Below are positions 50,601 through 61,344 of a DNA stretch of 64,000 bases, piece after piece; the first letter of the stretch is position 1; every line of letters starts with the position of its first letter. Position numbers and translations under genes: made by a program. Origin of the DNA: Kitagawia praeruptora. Lineage: Eukaryota; Streptophyta; Magnoliopsida; Apiales; Apiaceae. A model generated the notes under the pieces. It was not told the DNA's origin. It worked only from the letters and a program-made list of their open reading frames with translations, and did no database searches. The stretch spans positions 71,760,001 through 71,824,000 of the forward strand of contig CM075351.1 in assembly GCA_037693485.1 (NCBI GenBank), in the 5' to 3' direction.

Positions 50601-52511
50601 CTGCCTCTCATTTTTAGTCTCACCTCTCTGTTCTTTTATCTCTCTTTGATTTTTCACTCCCTCACTCATCCTAGATGCAGTAGTATGAGCAGTACTAACA
50701 TGCAAAAGAGTAGATTTTACCTTGAAGGCCTTTGAAAGGGGCAAGTCATCATCAGAGATATCTTCCACTAATCCTTCTTGTAGTTGTGGTTGAACAGTAT
50801 CTTTTGTCAGAATGGTACTGTCACTTGATTGTTTGACAGCACCTTCTGTTTTGTCTTTGACAGCATCTTTGGCTGTGACAGCAACTTCCCTAGGGTAAGA
50901 TGCTTTGAGGGAATCGATCAAGATGCTGGCTGTTTTAATTTCTGGCAAATTTGCATCTTGATCTAATCCAGTGTTTGATGGGGTGGTATCCATTTCACTT
51001 TGAGAAATGGGTTCTTGTGGACCACTAGATGGGGGCTCATCCATGATTTGAGATGGATGATCAAAACCTGAGGGGTTGGTACTGTCCCCCTCTCTAGGTT
51101 GATTAGAAGAAACAACAGATGTGGGAATGAAAGAAGAAGATTTAATTTCAGATTGATTAATTGGCTGTTCCACAGAAAAAGATTGTGGAACATCAATAGT
51201 ATGAGTGAATTCCTCACTGTGCTCTATCTCAATGTGTGTATCTTCAAATACAGGTTCTTCAAGAGTGAGTTCTTGAGTTTGTGCAGACTCTTTACAAGGT
51301 GCCTTGGGAGACAGGCCAATTTCAATAGATGTCCCTTGTTGAGAAGAGACACCTAGAGGTGAGTTCATTTCCCTATCATCCTCTACAGTCTTTTGGGAAA
51401 CTGTAGGGTGGCTGACAGTAACCTTGGCCCTTCTAGCTCTCTTCTTCTTAGGCTCAGAAGGGGCTACTGTGGGTTCTATTCTACTACCATCCTTATTTGC
51501 TGCACTAGGTGCAGTAACTCCCTCTTGACTCACCACATTGTCACCAGTTTCACTCTCCAGGGATCTTTTCTTGGATTCCTGTTTGGCAATTTTAAGGGCT
51601 TTTGGTAGTCTAGAGTCCCTAGGTGGAATGTATGGTGTAGAATGTGGGTTAACTGAATTTGGGTCTAATTCAGCTTCATTCTCTATTGTGAAAACAGTGT
51701 AACCTGTTGGAAATGGAAAATAAAGGTTGGGCACTTGATTTACCATGTGTTGTGTGAAACATAGTGGAATATGTGCATTCAAATTTTGTGTGTTAAGAGA
51801 TGTGTGAGTGTTTTTCTTTAAAACAGGACATTCTTCAAAATCAGAAGTATCCTCAATATTTCCACAAATATTATTAATACACATAGTTAAGAAGCGAGGA
51901 TAGATAGATACCTTCTTGCCTATTGCGCTTTTCAACTGTGCCATGATCAGTTTTCCAATGTTCACCTTGTATCCATGGACTAATGAATGAGTGAGCTTCT
52001 TGATATATGATGGTATTCCATTCCAGCCTGTAGTCTTGGTAGAGAACACCTTCACCATTACATCAAAAATCATACTCCACTCTTTTCTCAGAAATTTCCT
52101 GTCCATTTCTCCTGTTTGATACCACTTATCCGAAGTTTCATCAATCTTAGATCCTGAATATCCAATCTTCAGAAAGAACTTCTTCAGAGTATCATCAGTT
52201 GCTAGCTCCTTAAAGCTTTCTTCACTGGTCAACACAATACCCAAAGCCTCATTGATATTCTTTACTGAAAGAGAATGACTTGCATCATCTATATTGAACT
52301 TAATTGATTCATTCTCTCCAGTTCCTTGAGCACTTGCTGATTTCCAGAATTTTTCAATTCTAACAGCATCAATTTTGGGGGAAGAGGTTATTGCATGACC
52401 TAGGTAGGATTTATTTAAGAAGGAAATAAGTCCTTTGAAGTTTTCACCAGCATCATTAGGAGAAAAGATACCGGCAAAGTTGGTTTGAGCAACACTTTGT
52501 TTAGGTGCCAT
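47616..52511 (-). CDS. E7 ORF3, about 1,630 codons with one in-frame TAA
   Basis: I place the start at MAPKQSVAQ (52511), which aligns with MATK and MAAQ of E6 and E3; an ATG six codons upstream (52529) is also possible. The shared N-terminal domain contains FLNKSYLGHAITSSPKI, FWKSASA, FFLKIGYSGS and the core FLRKEWSMIFDVMVKVF. A classical NLS-like stretch EPKKKRARRAK lies near residue 350. The middle is disordered with KDAV/KDTV repeats coded by TGACAGYA words. The coiled coil (LENRCATMESKVDNLSSTV) is followed by NLTKGEKV, coded by a polypurine tract. The C-terminal half contains Lys/Glu-rich and RHVEFIEKFGDW segments. A TAA at 48207-48209 precedes 196 more codons in the same frame; their tail (IENLRRALREKEQ) aligns with the E6 C-terminus, so the stop is a lesion or a readthrough site. 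No membrane segment is visible. Confidence 0.88.
50225..50236 (-). other. Internal polypurine tract in E7 ORF3 codons
   Basis: Minus-strand AAGGGGGAGA codes for KGEK in NLTKGEKV, at the same place after the coiled coil as in E3 and E6. Two further GGGGGAG tracts are coded nearby at about 50133 and 50154. Confidence 0.6.
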
Positions 52512-53284
52512 TGTTGAATGCTTTGACAAATGAGAGAGAAAATGCGGTTTTTGGATGCAGAAGGTTGAGAGGTTTTTGCAAATGAAAGTGATAGTAGATT
52601 AAACGGTAGATTCAGTTTCTAATATGAATCGATTTAACCTCTCTTAAATGAACGTGTGATAATGATATTACCCATTAACTCCACTTGCTATATTACGTGG
52701 CAGTTGCTATTAGATCGTGGATTGGTGAAAAGAAATATACGTATATATATATATATATATAAATTAATATATATCTTTCCACTATCTTTGACAGCAACTT
52801 CTCGTGACAGCATCTTTCATTGACAGTAACCTATGCGCTTTTCTTTCTCTACCAATTCTGACAGCAATTTCTTGTGACAGCAACTTTCATTGACAGCAAC
52901 TTGTGCGCTAACAATATTTCTGTCAATCAGCTTCATGAGTGACAGTAAGTTTTATCTGACAGTAAACTTATCATAAGATCATGCTGTAACTGTTCACACA
53001 TAACTTAAGTTAAGGACACATGATTTCTTAAAATCATTTTAAGACAGACATGTAAAACTATTTTAGCATAGTCATAGCAAGCATGATATCTAAAAATCCT
53101 TTTAGCATAGTCATAGCAAACATGATATCTAAAAATCCTTTTAGCATAGTCATAGCAAACATGCTATCTGAACAAGTATCACAATGTACCTTAACTTCTC
53201 ATGACAGTACCTTCTAGTGACAATACCTTTAAAAGTTTCTGTCATGAGCTACGACTTCTTATAATTGATAAACCAGTTAGATGA
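52512..53284 (-). promoter_or_regulatory. E7 pol-ORF3 spacer with putative ORF3 promoter
   Basis: There is no gene here. On the minus strand TGCCACGTAA (plus 52693-52702) supplies an ACGT core about 180 bases upstream of the ORF3 start, and a pyrimidine-rich leader follows. An AT run lies at 52740-52762. Upstream of that are a cluster of TGACAGYA words (52789-52955) and three copies of a TTTTAGCATAGTCATAGCAA repeat (about 53062-53160). The promoter function is inferred from the similar layout in E3 and E6. Confidence 0.5.
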
Positions 53285-56200
53285 TCATACCTGATTTAGC
53301 ATTCCTAATTCACTCACCAACCTGGTAAATGTTGCTTCATCCAGTGGCTTGGTGAATATATCTGCAAGTTGCTTATCTGTTGGAACATAAACCAATTTTA
53401 CATCTCCTTTTTCAACATGCTCCCTGATGAAATGATGCCTTATATCAATGTGCTTTGTTCTGGAGTGTTGAACTGGATTGTCTGATATGGCTATGGCACT
53501 AGTGTTGTCACAGTAGATAGGAATATTTGACAACTTTAGTCCATAATCCATTAATTGATTCTTCATCCAAAGAATTTGTGCACAGCAACTTCCAGCTGCA
53601 ATATATTCAGCTTCTGCAGTTGATGTAGAAACTGAGTGTTGCTTCTTACTGAACCATGACACCAATCTCCCCCCAAGAAATTGACAGCTTCCTGTAGTAC
53701 TTTTTCTGTCAATTTTGCAGCCAGCATAGTCTGAATCAGAATATCCAATTAGATCAAATCCAGTTTCCTTAGGGTACCAAAGACCTAGATTTGGGGTGCC
53801 TTTGAGATATCTAAAGATTCTTTTAATTGCAATTAAGTGTGATTCTTTTGGATCAGCTTGAAACCTTGCACAGAGACATGTAGCAAACATTATATCTGGC
53901 CTGCTTGCTGTTAAGTACAGCAATGATCCTACCATGCCTCTGTAGGTACTAGAATCCACTTTCTTGCCTTTAGGATCTAACTCTAATTTGGTGGCTGTTG
54001 AGATAGGTGTCTTGGCAGGTGATGAATCTTCTAAGTTAAACTTCTTGAGAAGCTCTTTGACATACTTAGATTGACAGATGAAGATTCCTTCCTTCTTCTG
54101 ATAGATTTGAAGACCAAGAAAGAATGCTAATTCTCCCACCATGCTCATTTCATACTTGTTTCTCATTAGAGATGAGAACTTTTCACACAATTTTTCATTT
54201 GTTGAGCCAAAGATTATGTCATCAACATATATCTGTACAAGAATGATGTCTTTGCCATGGTATTTATAGAATAAAGTTTTATCCACCATACCTCTTATAA
54301 ATTGATTTTCCAGGAGAAAAGTGGATAAAGTGTCATACCAGGCTCTTGGTGCTTGCTTTAAGCCATATAGAGCCTTGAACAGCTTGTAGACAAAATTATG
54401 CAGTTTGTCATTTTCAAATCCAGGAGGCTGTTCAACATACACTTCTTCTTCTAATTCTCCATTTAGAAAGGCACTTTTAACATCCATTTGAAATACCTTG
54501 AATTTGCAGTGTGCAACAAAAGCTAAGAAAATTCTTATGGCTTCAAGTCTGGCAACAGGAGCAAATGTTTCATCATAATCTATCCCTTCCTGTTGACAGT
54601 AACCTTTGGCCACTAGCCTTGCCTTATTTCTTGTCACATTTCCACTCTCATCTATCTTGTTTCTGAAAACCCATTTTGTCTCAATGACTGATTTTCCTTT
54701 TGGCCTTGGAACTAGTTTCCAAACATTGTTTCTTTCAAATTGATTGAGCTCCTCCTGCATGGCCATCACCCAATCAGAATCCAACAATGCTTCTTCAACT
54801 ACTTTTGGTTCCATTTGAGATAAGAAACATGAAAACATGCTTTCAGCAGAGATATTCCTCCTTGTCCTTACACCAGTAGTGGGATCTCCAATAATTAGAT
54901 TACTGGTATGATCTCTGTTCCACTTTGTTGATTGAGGCAAGCTACTTGTTTGATGAGAATGTCTTTCATCAATATGAGGATTTGATTCTCCACCATTTTC
55001 ATTATTCTGCTCATTTTGCTCAAATTCTCCAGTCTCACATTCTTGTTGATTGATGCCTGAAATTGTCTGTGATTGAGCTGAGGTTTGATTTAGATTATGA
55101 GAATTGACAGATTCTTTCTCATATCCAATTGATTGAATGAGACTTGGTTCTTCATCAACAAATTCTTCTTTTTCCAAGTATCCTTGATTCTCAAATCTGA
55201 AGGGTTGCATTTGACCAACCTCATGTAGCCCTGGAAACTTGGTTTCATCAAACGTGACATTGACACTTTCTTCAATTGTTTTGTGCTCCATGATATAGAC
55301 TCTGTAGGCAGTCCTTTCTATCCCATATCCCATGAAAATGCCTTCATATGCTTTAGTATCAAACTTGCCTTTTCTTTCATGGTTGTCTTTCATCAAAAAG
55401 CACTTGCTTCCAAAAATATGAAAGTACTTGACAGTAGGCTTCTTTCCTGTCAAAAGATAGTAAGGAGTATTGCCATGAGCCTTGTTGATTAGTGTTCTGT
55501 TCTGTGTGTAACAAGCAGTGTTGATGGCTTCTGCCCAGAAATATGTTGGTAATTTAGCATTACTCAACATAGTCCTTGCAGCTTCAATAAGAGTCCTATT
55601 TTTCCTTTCTACAACTCCATTTTGCTGTGGAGTTCTTGCAGCAGAGAATTGTTGAACAATTCCTTGATCTTTGCAGAAGTTTCCAAGTGTAGCATTTCTG
55701 AATTCAGTTCCATTGTCACTTCTTAGAAATTGAACTTTTGCTTCAGGGGTCCTGTCAAGTACCCTTATGTGATCAATGATTTCTTGAGCAGCTTCATCCT
55801 TTGATTCTAAAAATTTCACCCAAGTGTACCTAGAATAGTCATCTATCATGACCAGTGCATATCTTTTTCTGGATAGTGATTGAACATTCACTGGTCCAAA
55901 AAGATCCATGTGAATCAACTTGAGTGCTTCAGTGTTAGTGTTGACTTGCTTTGATTTATGCATTGCTTTCCTCAATTTTCCCATTTGACAATCTTCACAC
56001 AGTCCTTCTTGACAGAATTCCTGTTGAGGTAGTCCTCTCACCAATTCTTTCTTCATCAGCATGTTCATTGTTTTGAAATTGAGATGAGAAAATTTCTTGT
56101 GCCAAAGCATGCTATCTCCAACACTTGCTTTGCTGTAGAAGCAAAATATTCTTTCCTCATTTGTTGAGTTTAAGTCTGCAACAAATAGGCTTCCTTTCCT

Positions 56201-56530
56201 TACTCCTTTCAGAGATAGGCTTCTATCCTTCTTGTGGTGAATTGAACATTCCATCATGCCAAAGTTTACTTTGAATCCTTTGTCAGTGAATTGACTGACA
56301 CTGAGCAGATTATGCTTCAAACCTTCCACAAGAGAGATTTCTTCAATGACAACATTTCCAGCTTTTAAACAGCCATATCCCACAGTGTAACCTTTGTTGT
56401 TGTCTCCAAAGGTTATTGTTGGGCCAGCCTTCTCAACATATTGTGATAGTAGGGATATATCACTAGTCATGTGTTTGGAACATCCACTGTCGATTATCCA
56501 CATGACCTGTTTTCCTTTCTTTCCCTGCAA
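53285..56530 (-). CDS. E7 pol (protease, integrase, RT, RNase H), 1,081 codons
   Basis: A single open frame that starts, without ATG, right after a TTGCAG motif. The protease site is IIDSGCSKHMTSD (residues about 13-25). The integrase zinc region has HKKFSHLNF and CEDCQMGK. The core has D, D and E (MDLFGPV; RSDNGTEF; VVERKNRTL). RT has QMDVKSAFLNG, KALYGLKQAPRAWY and YVDDIIFG. RNase H has YSDSDYAGC, TAEAEYIAAGS, YCDNTSA, HIDIRHHF and ADIFTKPL. All catalytic residues are present and the length is normal. It lies in the same frame as gag, separated by the gag TAA and four codons, so readthrough or splicing is needed for expression. Confidence 0.95.
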   Translation of the reverse strand: MQGKKGKQVMWIIDSGCSKHMTSDISLLSQYVEKAGPTITFGDNNKGYTVGYGCLKAGNVVIEEISLVEGLKHNLLSVSQFTDKGFKVNFGMMECSIHHKKDRSLSLKGVRKGSLFVADLNSTNEERIFCFYSKASVGDSMLWHKKFSHLNFKTMNMLMKKELVRGLPQQEFCQEGLCEDCQMGKLRKAMHKSKQVNTNTEALKLIHMDLFGPVNVQSLSRKRYALVMIDDYSRYTWVKFLESKDEAAQEIIDHIRVLDRTPEAKVQFLRSDNGTEFRNATLGNFCKDQGIVQQFSAARTPQQNGVVERKNRTLIEAARTMLSNAKLPTYFWAEAINTACYTQNRTLINKAHGNTPYYLLTGKKPTVKYFHIFGSKCFLMKDNHERKGKFDTKAYEGIFMGYGIERTAYRVYIMEHKTIEESVNVTFDETKFPGLHEVGQMQPFRFENQGYLEKEEFVDEEPSLIQSIGYEKESVNSHNLNQTSAQSQTISGINQQECETGEFEQNEQNNENGGESNPHIDERHSHQTSSLPQSTKWNRDHTSNLIIGDPTTGVRTRRNISAESMFSCFLSQMEPKVVEEALLDSDWVMAMQEELNQFERNNVWKLVPRPKGKSVIETKWVFRNKIDESGNVTRNKARLVAKGYCQQEGIDYDETFAPVARLEAIRIFLAFVAHCKFKVFQMDVKSAFLNGELEEEVYVEQPPGFENDKLHNFVYKLFKALYGLKQAPRAWYDTLSTFLLENQFIRGMVDKTLFYKYHGKDIILVQIYVDDIIFGSTNEKLCEKFSSLMRNKYEMSMVGELAFFLGLQIYQKKEGIFICQSKYVKELLKKFNLEDSSPAKTPISTATKLELDPKGKKVDSSTYRGMVGSLLYLTASRPDIMFATCLCARFQADPKESHLIAIKRIFRYLKGTPNLGLWYPKETGFDLIGYSDSDYAGCKIDRKSTTGSCQFLGGRLVSWFSKKQHSVSTSTAEAEYIAAGSCCAQILWMKNQLMDYGLKLSNIPIYCDNTSAIAISDNPVQHSRTKHIDIRHHFIREHVEKGDVKLVYVPTDKQLADIFTKPLDEATFTRLVSELGMLNQV

Positions 56531-56550
56531 GACAGAATGAGTTTAATTTG
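56522..56550 (-). promoter_or_regulatory. E7 gag/pol boundary with 3' splice-site-like motif
   Basis: After the gag TAA the minus strand reads ACTCATTCTGTCTTGCAG then GGA. The AG marks the first pol codon. Gag and pol are in the same frame here, unlike in E3 and E6. Confidence 0.5.
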
Positions 56551-59119
56551 CATTTGGTACCCAAGTCTTGTTGGGTCCTGCATACTCAGTATCATCAGAA
56601 ACTTTATCAATATTTGAAACAATATTATCAGAAGATGGTTCCTTGACTTCTTTTATTATCCACTTAGTTTTTGACTTTGACTTTTTCTTAGTGAGAGCAG
56701 ACTTCTCACTTTCTTTAGTAAATTTAGAAGTCTTTGCAGTTTGCATATAAGAACATAATTCATTAGATGAAATTTGCAAATTAAAACATGTACTCATGGC
56801 AGTAATTTTGCATGGCATACAGTCAATGTTATTACAAACTACCAATTTTCTTTGCATAATGGGGGTTCTGTGTAAGTTCCCTTTCAACTCTGTTGCATTA
56901 GATATGCTACTAGTTGATTTCTTACAAACATGAGTTAAATGATGTGAGGAGCCACAATTATTGCAAAGTTTCCTTGGTGCCTGCTTAACATATGCATAAT
57001 TATTCTTTTTATCAATGCCTAGCTTCCCATTTCTGTTTTTGGACTTGGAGACTACTGTCTTGACAATCTGTTCAGAAGATGCTGTCGAACTATTTTTGAC
57101 AGCATCTTTTGTACTTGCTGTCTTGACAGTAGGTTTGAAAGTTACTGTCTTGGATGATTTCTTGACAGTATCTTTTGAACACTTGGTTGGACTGTTTAAG
57201 ACTGTTTCTGTCATAGACATTATGACAGAATCTTTTTCTTTCTTAGATTTACTGTCAATCCTCTCATCTTCATCACAGAGTTCTTGATTAATAATTAGGG
57301 AGTTTTCATTAACCTCAAACTCTGTACTTTTGAAAATTGGGTTACTCACATTTTTTAGGATGTGAGGTCTTACAGTATTATTATCATCATTTTTCTGTAT
57401 AACAGCCTCTTTACCAGGTCTCCTGCTATAATCATAGCCTATGCCTATCTTCTTACTTTCAGTATGTTTCTCATGATACTCTTGAACTAATTTAGAGGAA
57501 TTTCTAAATGCCTTTAGCTTAAATTCATTCTCAGAAATTTCTTTTCTTAGATAATCCTCTATCTCTTTAGCACAGATTAAATCATTTTTTAGTCTTTCGT
57601 TTTCCTGAGCTAAAGAATCAATAGAACTGGTCTTAAGCAACAACACATCATTGTTAGATCTGAGTACTTCATTTTCTTTAGTTAATCTAGCAATTTCTTC
57701 ATTTGCAGCAGATAAACTAGTATGAATATTAAACATTTCAGTACTCATTTCCTCAATGGTTTGCTTATAGTCATTTAAAGACATATCTAGTAATACTAGA
57801 GATGGTACCTGACTTGACGAGGTTGATGCTTCTTCATCCTCTCTAGCCATCAAGGCTAAATTCACAAATTCCTCTTCTTCTTCATTATCAGATTCATCCC
57901 AGCATTTTCCTTCAGCCACATAGGCTTTTCCTTGTCCTTTCTTAAATTGACTCCCAGTTCCTCTCTCCATTCTTTGTATTTGTTTTGGTCTTTTGCATTC
58001 AGTAGCAAAGTGACCAAGTTCATTGCAATTGTAGCATCTAAACTTTGACCTATCTACCATTCCTGTTTTGTATCCTCCCTTGGTGCCAGTAGCAGGTTTT
58101 GATGAGCTTCCTTGGTTATATTTTGGAAATTGACCTTGAGGCTTATATGGCTTGTTCCTCCTGAACCTTATATTTTTGAATTTTCTTGCCATAAAAGCCA
58201 TGGTTGGATTATCCATTTTCTCCATTTCTTCTAGAGTGAAGAATTCTTCATCTTCAACATCTTCTAGTTGAAGGACAACCTTTTCTTCATCTTCAACCAC
58301 CTCTTCTATTTTCACAGATGAAAATTGAGGTTGTTGATCATTTTGAATTTGCTCACTTGCTTGAAAATATGATGGTCCTTGAGCAACTAGAGCACCAGCC
58401 ATGTTTGCCATCAATCCTTTGGATCCACTTTGTATAGCTTTCTTTTGATAATATTCAAGTTCATAAGATTTTAGAACTCCATACAATGTTTCAAGAGAAA
58501 CAGAATTTAAGTCTCTCCCTTCTCTTATGGCTGTTACTCTGTGCTCAAGATGTTCTGGAAGAGTTAGCAGAAACTTGATATTGACTTCCTTCTTTTCATA
58601 AAACTTTCCATGAATTTGAAGCTCAGCTATCAGTTTGCTAAATCTTTCAAACATGTGGGTTAGCTCTTCTCCATGCTTGCCCATAAACGCTTCATATTGT
58701 GACACCAGTATTTGTTTTTGATTCTCTCTGACCTCTTCACTTCCTTCACATAACAGTTCTATCTTTTTCCACATATCCCTGGCAGAGTTGCATGCTATTA
58801 TATTTCCACTCATAGCTTTGTCCAGGGTAAGTGCATCTAGTAGAATGAGTTGCAGATGATCATCCAGTGCTACCTTTTCTTTTTCTGAGTCATTATACTC
58901 AGAAGGCTTCTTAGCAACCCAATGAGCTGGGATTACTACATCATTCACTGTAGCAGCTTGGATTTCCTTTTGAGGAATGAAGGGGCCATTTTCCAGAATA
59001 CCTAGGAATAGTGGATTCTGAGCTTTGATAAATAACATAATCTTCTTTTTCCATATGTTGTAGTTTTCTTTATCAAAAGCTGGAATCTTGATATTACTTG
59101 ACCTTTGAATACTTGCCAT
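56543..59119 (-). CDS. E7 copia Gag, about 858 codons
   Basis: I choose the ATG at 59119 (MASIQRSSNIKIPAF), 32 bases from the primer site; the open frame extends upstream through the primer site into the LTR, which is not meaningful. The N-terminal Gag domain (1-250) has YNIWKKKIMLF and resembles E1. CCHC knuckles: CYNCNELGHFATEC (57995-58036) and CNNCGSSHHLTHVC (about residue 720). The third is degenerate (CNNIDCMPCKITAMSTC). Between the knuckles, VKTASTKDAVKN-type repeats are coded by TGACAGYA words (57045-57250). The tail NKTWVPNAN is shared with the other families. Confidence 0.93.
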   Translation of the reverse strand: MASIQRSSNIKIPAFDKENYNIWKKKIMLFIKAQNPLFLGILENGPFIPQKEIQAATVNDVVIPAHWVAKKPSEYNDSEKEKVALDDHLQLILLDALTLDKAMSGNIIACNSARDMWKKIELLCEGSEEVRENQKQILVSQYEAFMGKHGEELTHMFERFSKLIAELQIHGKFYEKKEVNIKFLLTLPEHLEHRVTAIREGRDLNSVSLETLYGVLKSYELEYYQKKAIQSGSKGLMANMAGALVAQGPSYFQASEQIQNDQQPQFSSVKIEEVVEDEEKVVLQLEDVEDEEFFTLEEMEKMDNPTMAFMARKFKNIRFRRNKPYKPQGQFPKYNQGSSSKPATGTKGGYKTGMVDRSKFRCYNCNELGHFATECKRPKQIQRMERGTGSQFKKGQGKAYVAEGKCWDESDNEEEEEFVNLALMAREDEEASTSSSQVPSLVLLDMSLNDYKQTIEEMSTEMFNIHTSLSAANEEIARLTKENEVLRSNNDVLLLKTSSIDSLAQENERLKNDLICAKEIEDYLRKEISENEFKLKAFRNSSKLVQEYHEKHTESKKIGIGYDYSRRPGKEAVIQKNDDNNTVRPHILKNVSNPIFKSTEFEVNENSLIINQELCDEDERIDSKSKKEKDSVIMSMTETVLNSPTKCSKDTVKKSSKTVTFKPTVKTASTKDAVKNSSTASSEQIVKTVVSKSKNRNGKLGIDKKNNYAYVKQAPRKLCNNCGSSHHLTHVCKKSTSSISNATELKGNLHRTPIMQRKLVVCNNIDCMPCKITAMSTCFNLQISSNELCSYMQTAKTSKFTKESEKSALTKKKSKSKTKWIIKEVKEPSSDNIVSNIDKVSDDTEYAGPNKTWVPNAN

Positions 59120-59150
59120 TTGGATCTCAGATATGTGTATTAATCTGATC

Positions 59151-59162
59151 GCTCTGATACCA
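59151..59162 (-). other. E7 primer binding site (tRNA-Met)
   Basis: Minus-strand TGGTATCAGAGC, two bases from the LTR end. Confidence 0.95.
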
Positions 59163-59164
59163 GT

Positions 59165-60322
59165 TGTTGGTCCAGGAAAGTATTGCAGAAGGGGGGTTGA
59201 ATGCAATACTAATAAATTTCAAAAACTATTTCAACAACTTAAATAGAATTTGTGATTTACTAGTAGAAGAAATGCAAACACAAGTAAAATCAAATACGAG
59301 GATTTCACAAAATAAATGTTTTATTTATTTTGCAAAGTTTTGCTACAACCTTGAGAACAAAATAATTCTCAAGCTACAAATACTCAAGAGATTACAGTGG
59401 TTGAGTTGTCTATTGTATAAATAGAGTGCTCTATTTATAGTGTGATAATCTACTGTACTATCATCATCATCATTGGTTGTTGAGTTGCTGTTATATTCCT
59501 TTTGCAGCTCATTCCATGATTTATTCCCATGTGATCATCACAAAGTAAGTTAAAGATACTTTCCACATTTGAGCCACCCAGATCTAGCCGTATTCAATTT
59601 TATCTGCTCTAGACTTTACAGGTTGTTCCATGTGATCTCTCGAGCTTCAGTTATAGACTTTCCAAGCTTGCTGTAAAGGTTGAATATTACAACACGCCTA
59701 CTTCTTTTGAACATGTACTCTGTCGTTTAATTTGACTTAGAAAATTCCTAAATCAGGCTGATTCTATATGACAGTATGTTTGCCACAAAGTTTGCTGTCA
59801 ATGGATTACGCTTTGGTTGACAGTATGAATTTCCCGCAGATATTACTGTCAAGAATTTTGCTTTGGTTGACAGTATGAATTCCCGCAGAGATTGCTGTCA
59901 AGAGTTGTGCTTTGATTGACAGCATGTTTTTCCCGCAGAGATTGCTGTCAGGAATTCCAAACTTACTGTCGCAAACTGTACATCAAAGTTGCTGTCATTA
60001 GAATCTCCGCCAATGTTGCTGTCAAGTTGAAACTTGCTGTCGACTTCGTGAAACTTGCTGTCGACCTAGGCAACATGTTGTTTCCTTGTAACCTTACTGT
60101 CAGAGTTTGACAGTAACATTTATTCCTTCTGTCGAACTTATGTATTTCTTGAGGCTTGAACATAATCGAACTTCTTCCAAGAATTACACTTATTACTTGA
60201 CAGTATTTATTTAAATTACAAGAATACATTTCAGGCTATGACAGTATGTTCTACTTAGTAAAAACTAAGTATACCAATAAAACTAGTTAAGTTGTCTATT
60301 CCATCACCCATAAATCCCAACA
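59165..60322 (-). repeat. E7 5' LTR (1,158 bp)
   Basis: Matches 46292-47449 except for two base changes I can see (near 59549 and 59699). The hairpin is at 59179-59210 and the TATA box (plus TATTTATA) at 59432-59439. Confidence 0.96.
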
Positions 60323-60406
60323 CTCTACTTTATAGTTTTCAATCTATACTCATATATAACCAAAAATCTTATATATGTTTTGTTTTAATTATGCTGTTAT
60401 TATCAG

Positions 60407-60479
60407 GATGGATGTTTCACTTCAGATTCTGATATATTTTTGTTCGGTGCGAGAACAGTGTATATAGATATATGTCTTG
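60407..60479 (+). pseudogene. Captured exon of a GEN1/SEND1-like XPG-family nuclease (2)
   Basis: A 73-bp exon between TTATCAG and GTATTT. It codes for DGCFTSDSDIFLFGARTVY and a few more residues, the XPG I-region loop with catalytic aspartates (SDSD), which fits GEN1/SEND1-type resolvases. Its start phase fits the exon at 46223. It ends in phase 1, which does not fit the following RAE1 exon (phase 0), so splicing the two would give a stop soon after. Confidence 0.82.
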
Positions 60480-60601
60480 GTATTTTCTTCCCTCCTTACT
60501 CTTTATTCTTTAAACTTTTATTATGAGATGTTACATTATGTCTGAGCTAATTATATGTGGTAATTGGTATACATGATTTTTTTTTGGGTTTCGATTTGTA
60601 G

Positions 60602-60688
60602 GTGACACAGCCACCAACTGATTCGGTATCGAGCTTGTGTTTTAGTCCCAAGGCGAATTTTCTTGTTTCGACGTCGTGGGATAATCAG
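60602..60688 (+). pseudogene. RAE1: Captured RAE1 exon (a)
   Basis: An 87-bp exon flanked by TAG and GT. It codes VTQPPTDSVSSLCFSPK and ends VSTSWDNQ, the first WD40 blade of plant RAE1, an mRNA export and spindle checkpoint factor. The N-terminal residues are missing. Confidence 0.9.
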
Positions 60689-61078
60689 GTTTGGTTTGTT
60701 GGATTAGGGTTTTTTGTTTGATTCATTTGTAGTGTGATATGGTTTGTTTAGATAGGATAATTGTCCTTCGTATTTTACTATTGTGTCACGTTGAAAGAAT
60801 TTTTGTTTTTTGACTATGAGACAGTAAGAGTGTAATTTTGTTAACATTTCTTTTAAACTAGTTCGGACATTGTAGAATGAAGCATAAAGTAATGACCTTG
60901 AAAGCTTCTATATTGAGCTTGAGCATTGTGAAGATTTGTTAATTGGTATTTAAAATATGCGTACTGGGCCTGGGGTTCATATTTACTGTATTAAATTGAA
61001 TTAAAATTTCTGTAGTTTCTAGAGTATGATATTAATTTACATTTGTTGATGTCAAATTGGATCAAACAATAATGATAG

Positions 61079-61156
61079 GTACGATGTTGGGAGGTGATGA
61101 AGAATGGTACTACTCTTGGTACCGTAGGCAAGGCACAAATGTCACACGATCAGCCG
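61079..61156 (+). pseudogene. RAE1: Captured RAE1 exon (b)
   Basis: A 78-bp exon (26 codons, phase 0 at both ends) starting VRCWEV and ending MSHDQP, continuous with exon (a). The AG and GT signals are kept. Confidence 0.9.
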
Positions 61157-61251
61157 GTAACAATTAAATTTCTCTCTCTTATTGGAAGTTGGGAGTTTAT
61201 TATGTTGATTTTGGCATAAATAATGGTGACTGATTCTTGTATTTACCGTAG

Positions 61252-61344
61252 GTTCTGTGCTCAGCTTGGAAGGATGACGGTATTACAGTTTTCTCGGGGG
61301 GCTGTGACAAGCAAGTGAAAATGTGGCCATTATTGTCTGGTGGT
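61252..61344 (+). pseudogene. RAE1: Captured RAE1 exon (c), broken
   Basis: It codes VLCSAWKDDGITVFSGG through KMWPLLSGG. After that the sequence departs from RAE1 (HDAPVAMN, then a stop), apparently through an internal deletion that removed the end of the exon and its donor. Confidence 0.88.

Larger units (their letters stand above)
46292..60322 (-). mobile_element. E7, young Sirevirus-type copia element, 14,031 bp
   Basis: LTRs 46292-47449 and 59165-60322 are both 1,158 bp; I see two differences between them. The target duplication is CTCTA (46287-46291 and 60323-60327). It has primer site, gag, pol with every catalytic motif, ORF3 and polypurine tract. It lies in an intron of the captured nuclease fragment within the CACTA transposon. 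Gag and pol share a frame separated by one TAA; ORF3 has one internal TAA. It is the youngest complete element here with its own RT. Confidence 0.96.

Noticed and set aside
46223..60688. Spliced fusion of nuclease exon 2 to RAE1 exon (a)
   Set aside because: Phases do not match (1 to 0) and the joined frame meets a stop after a few codons.
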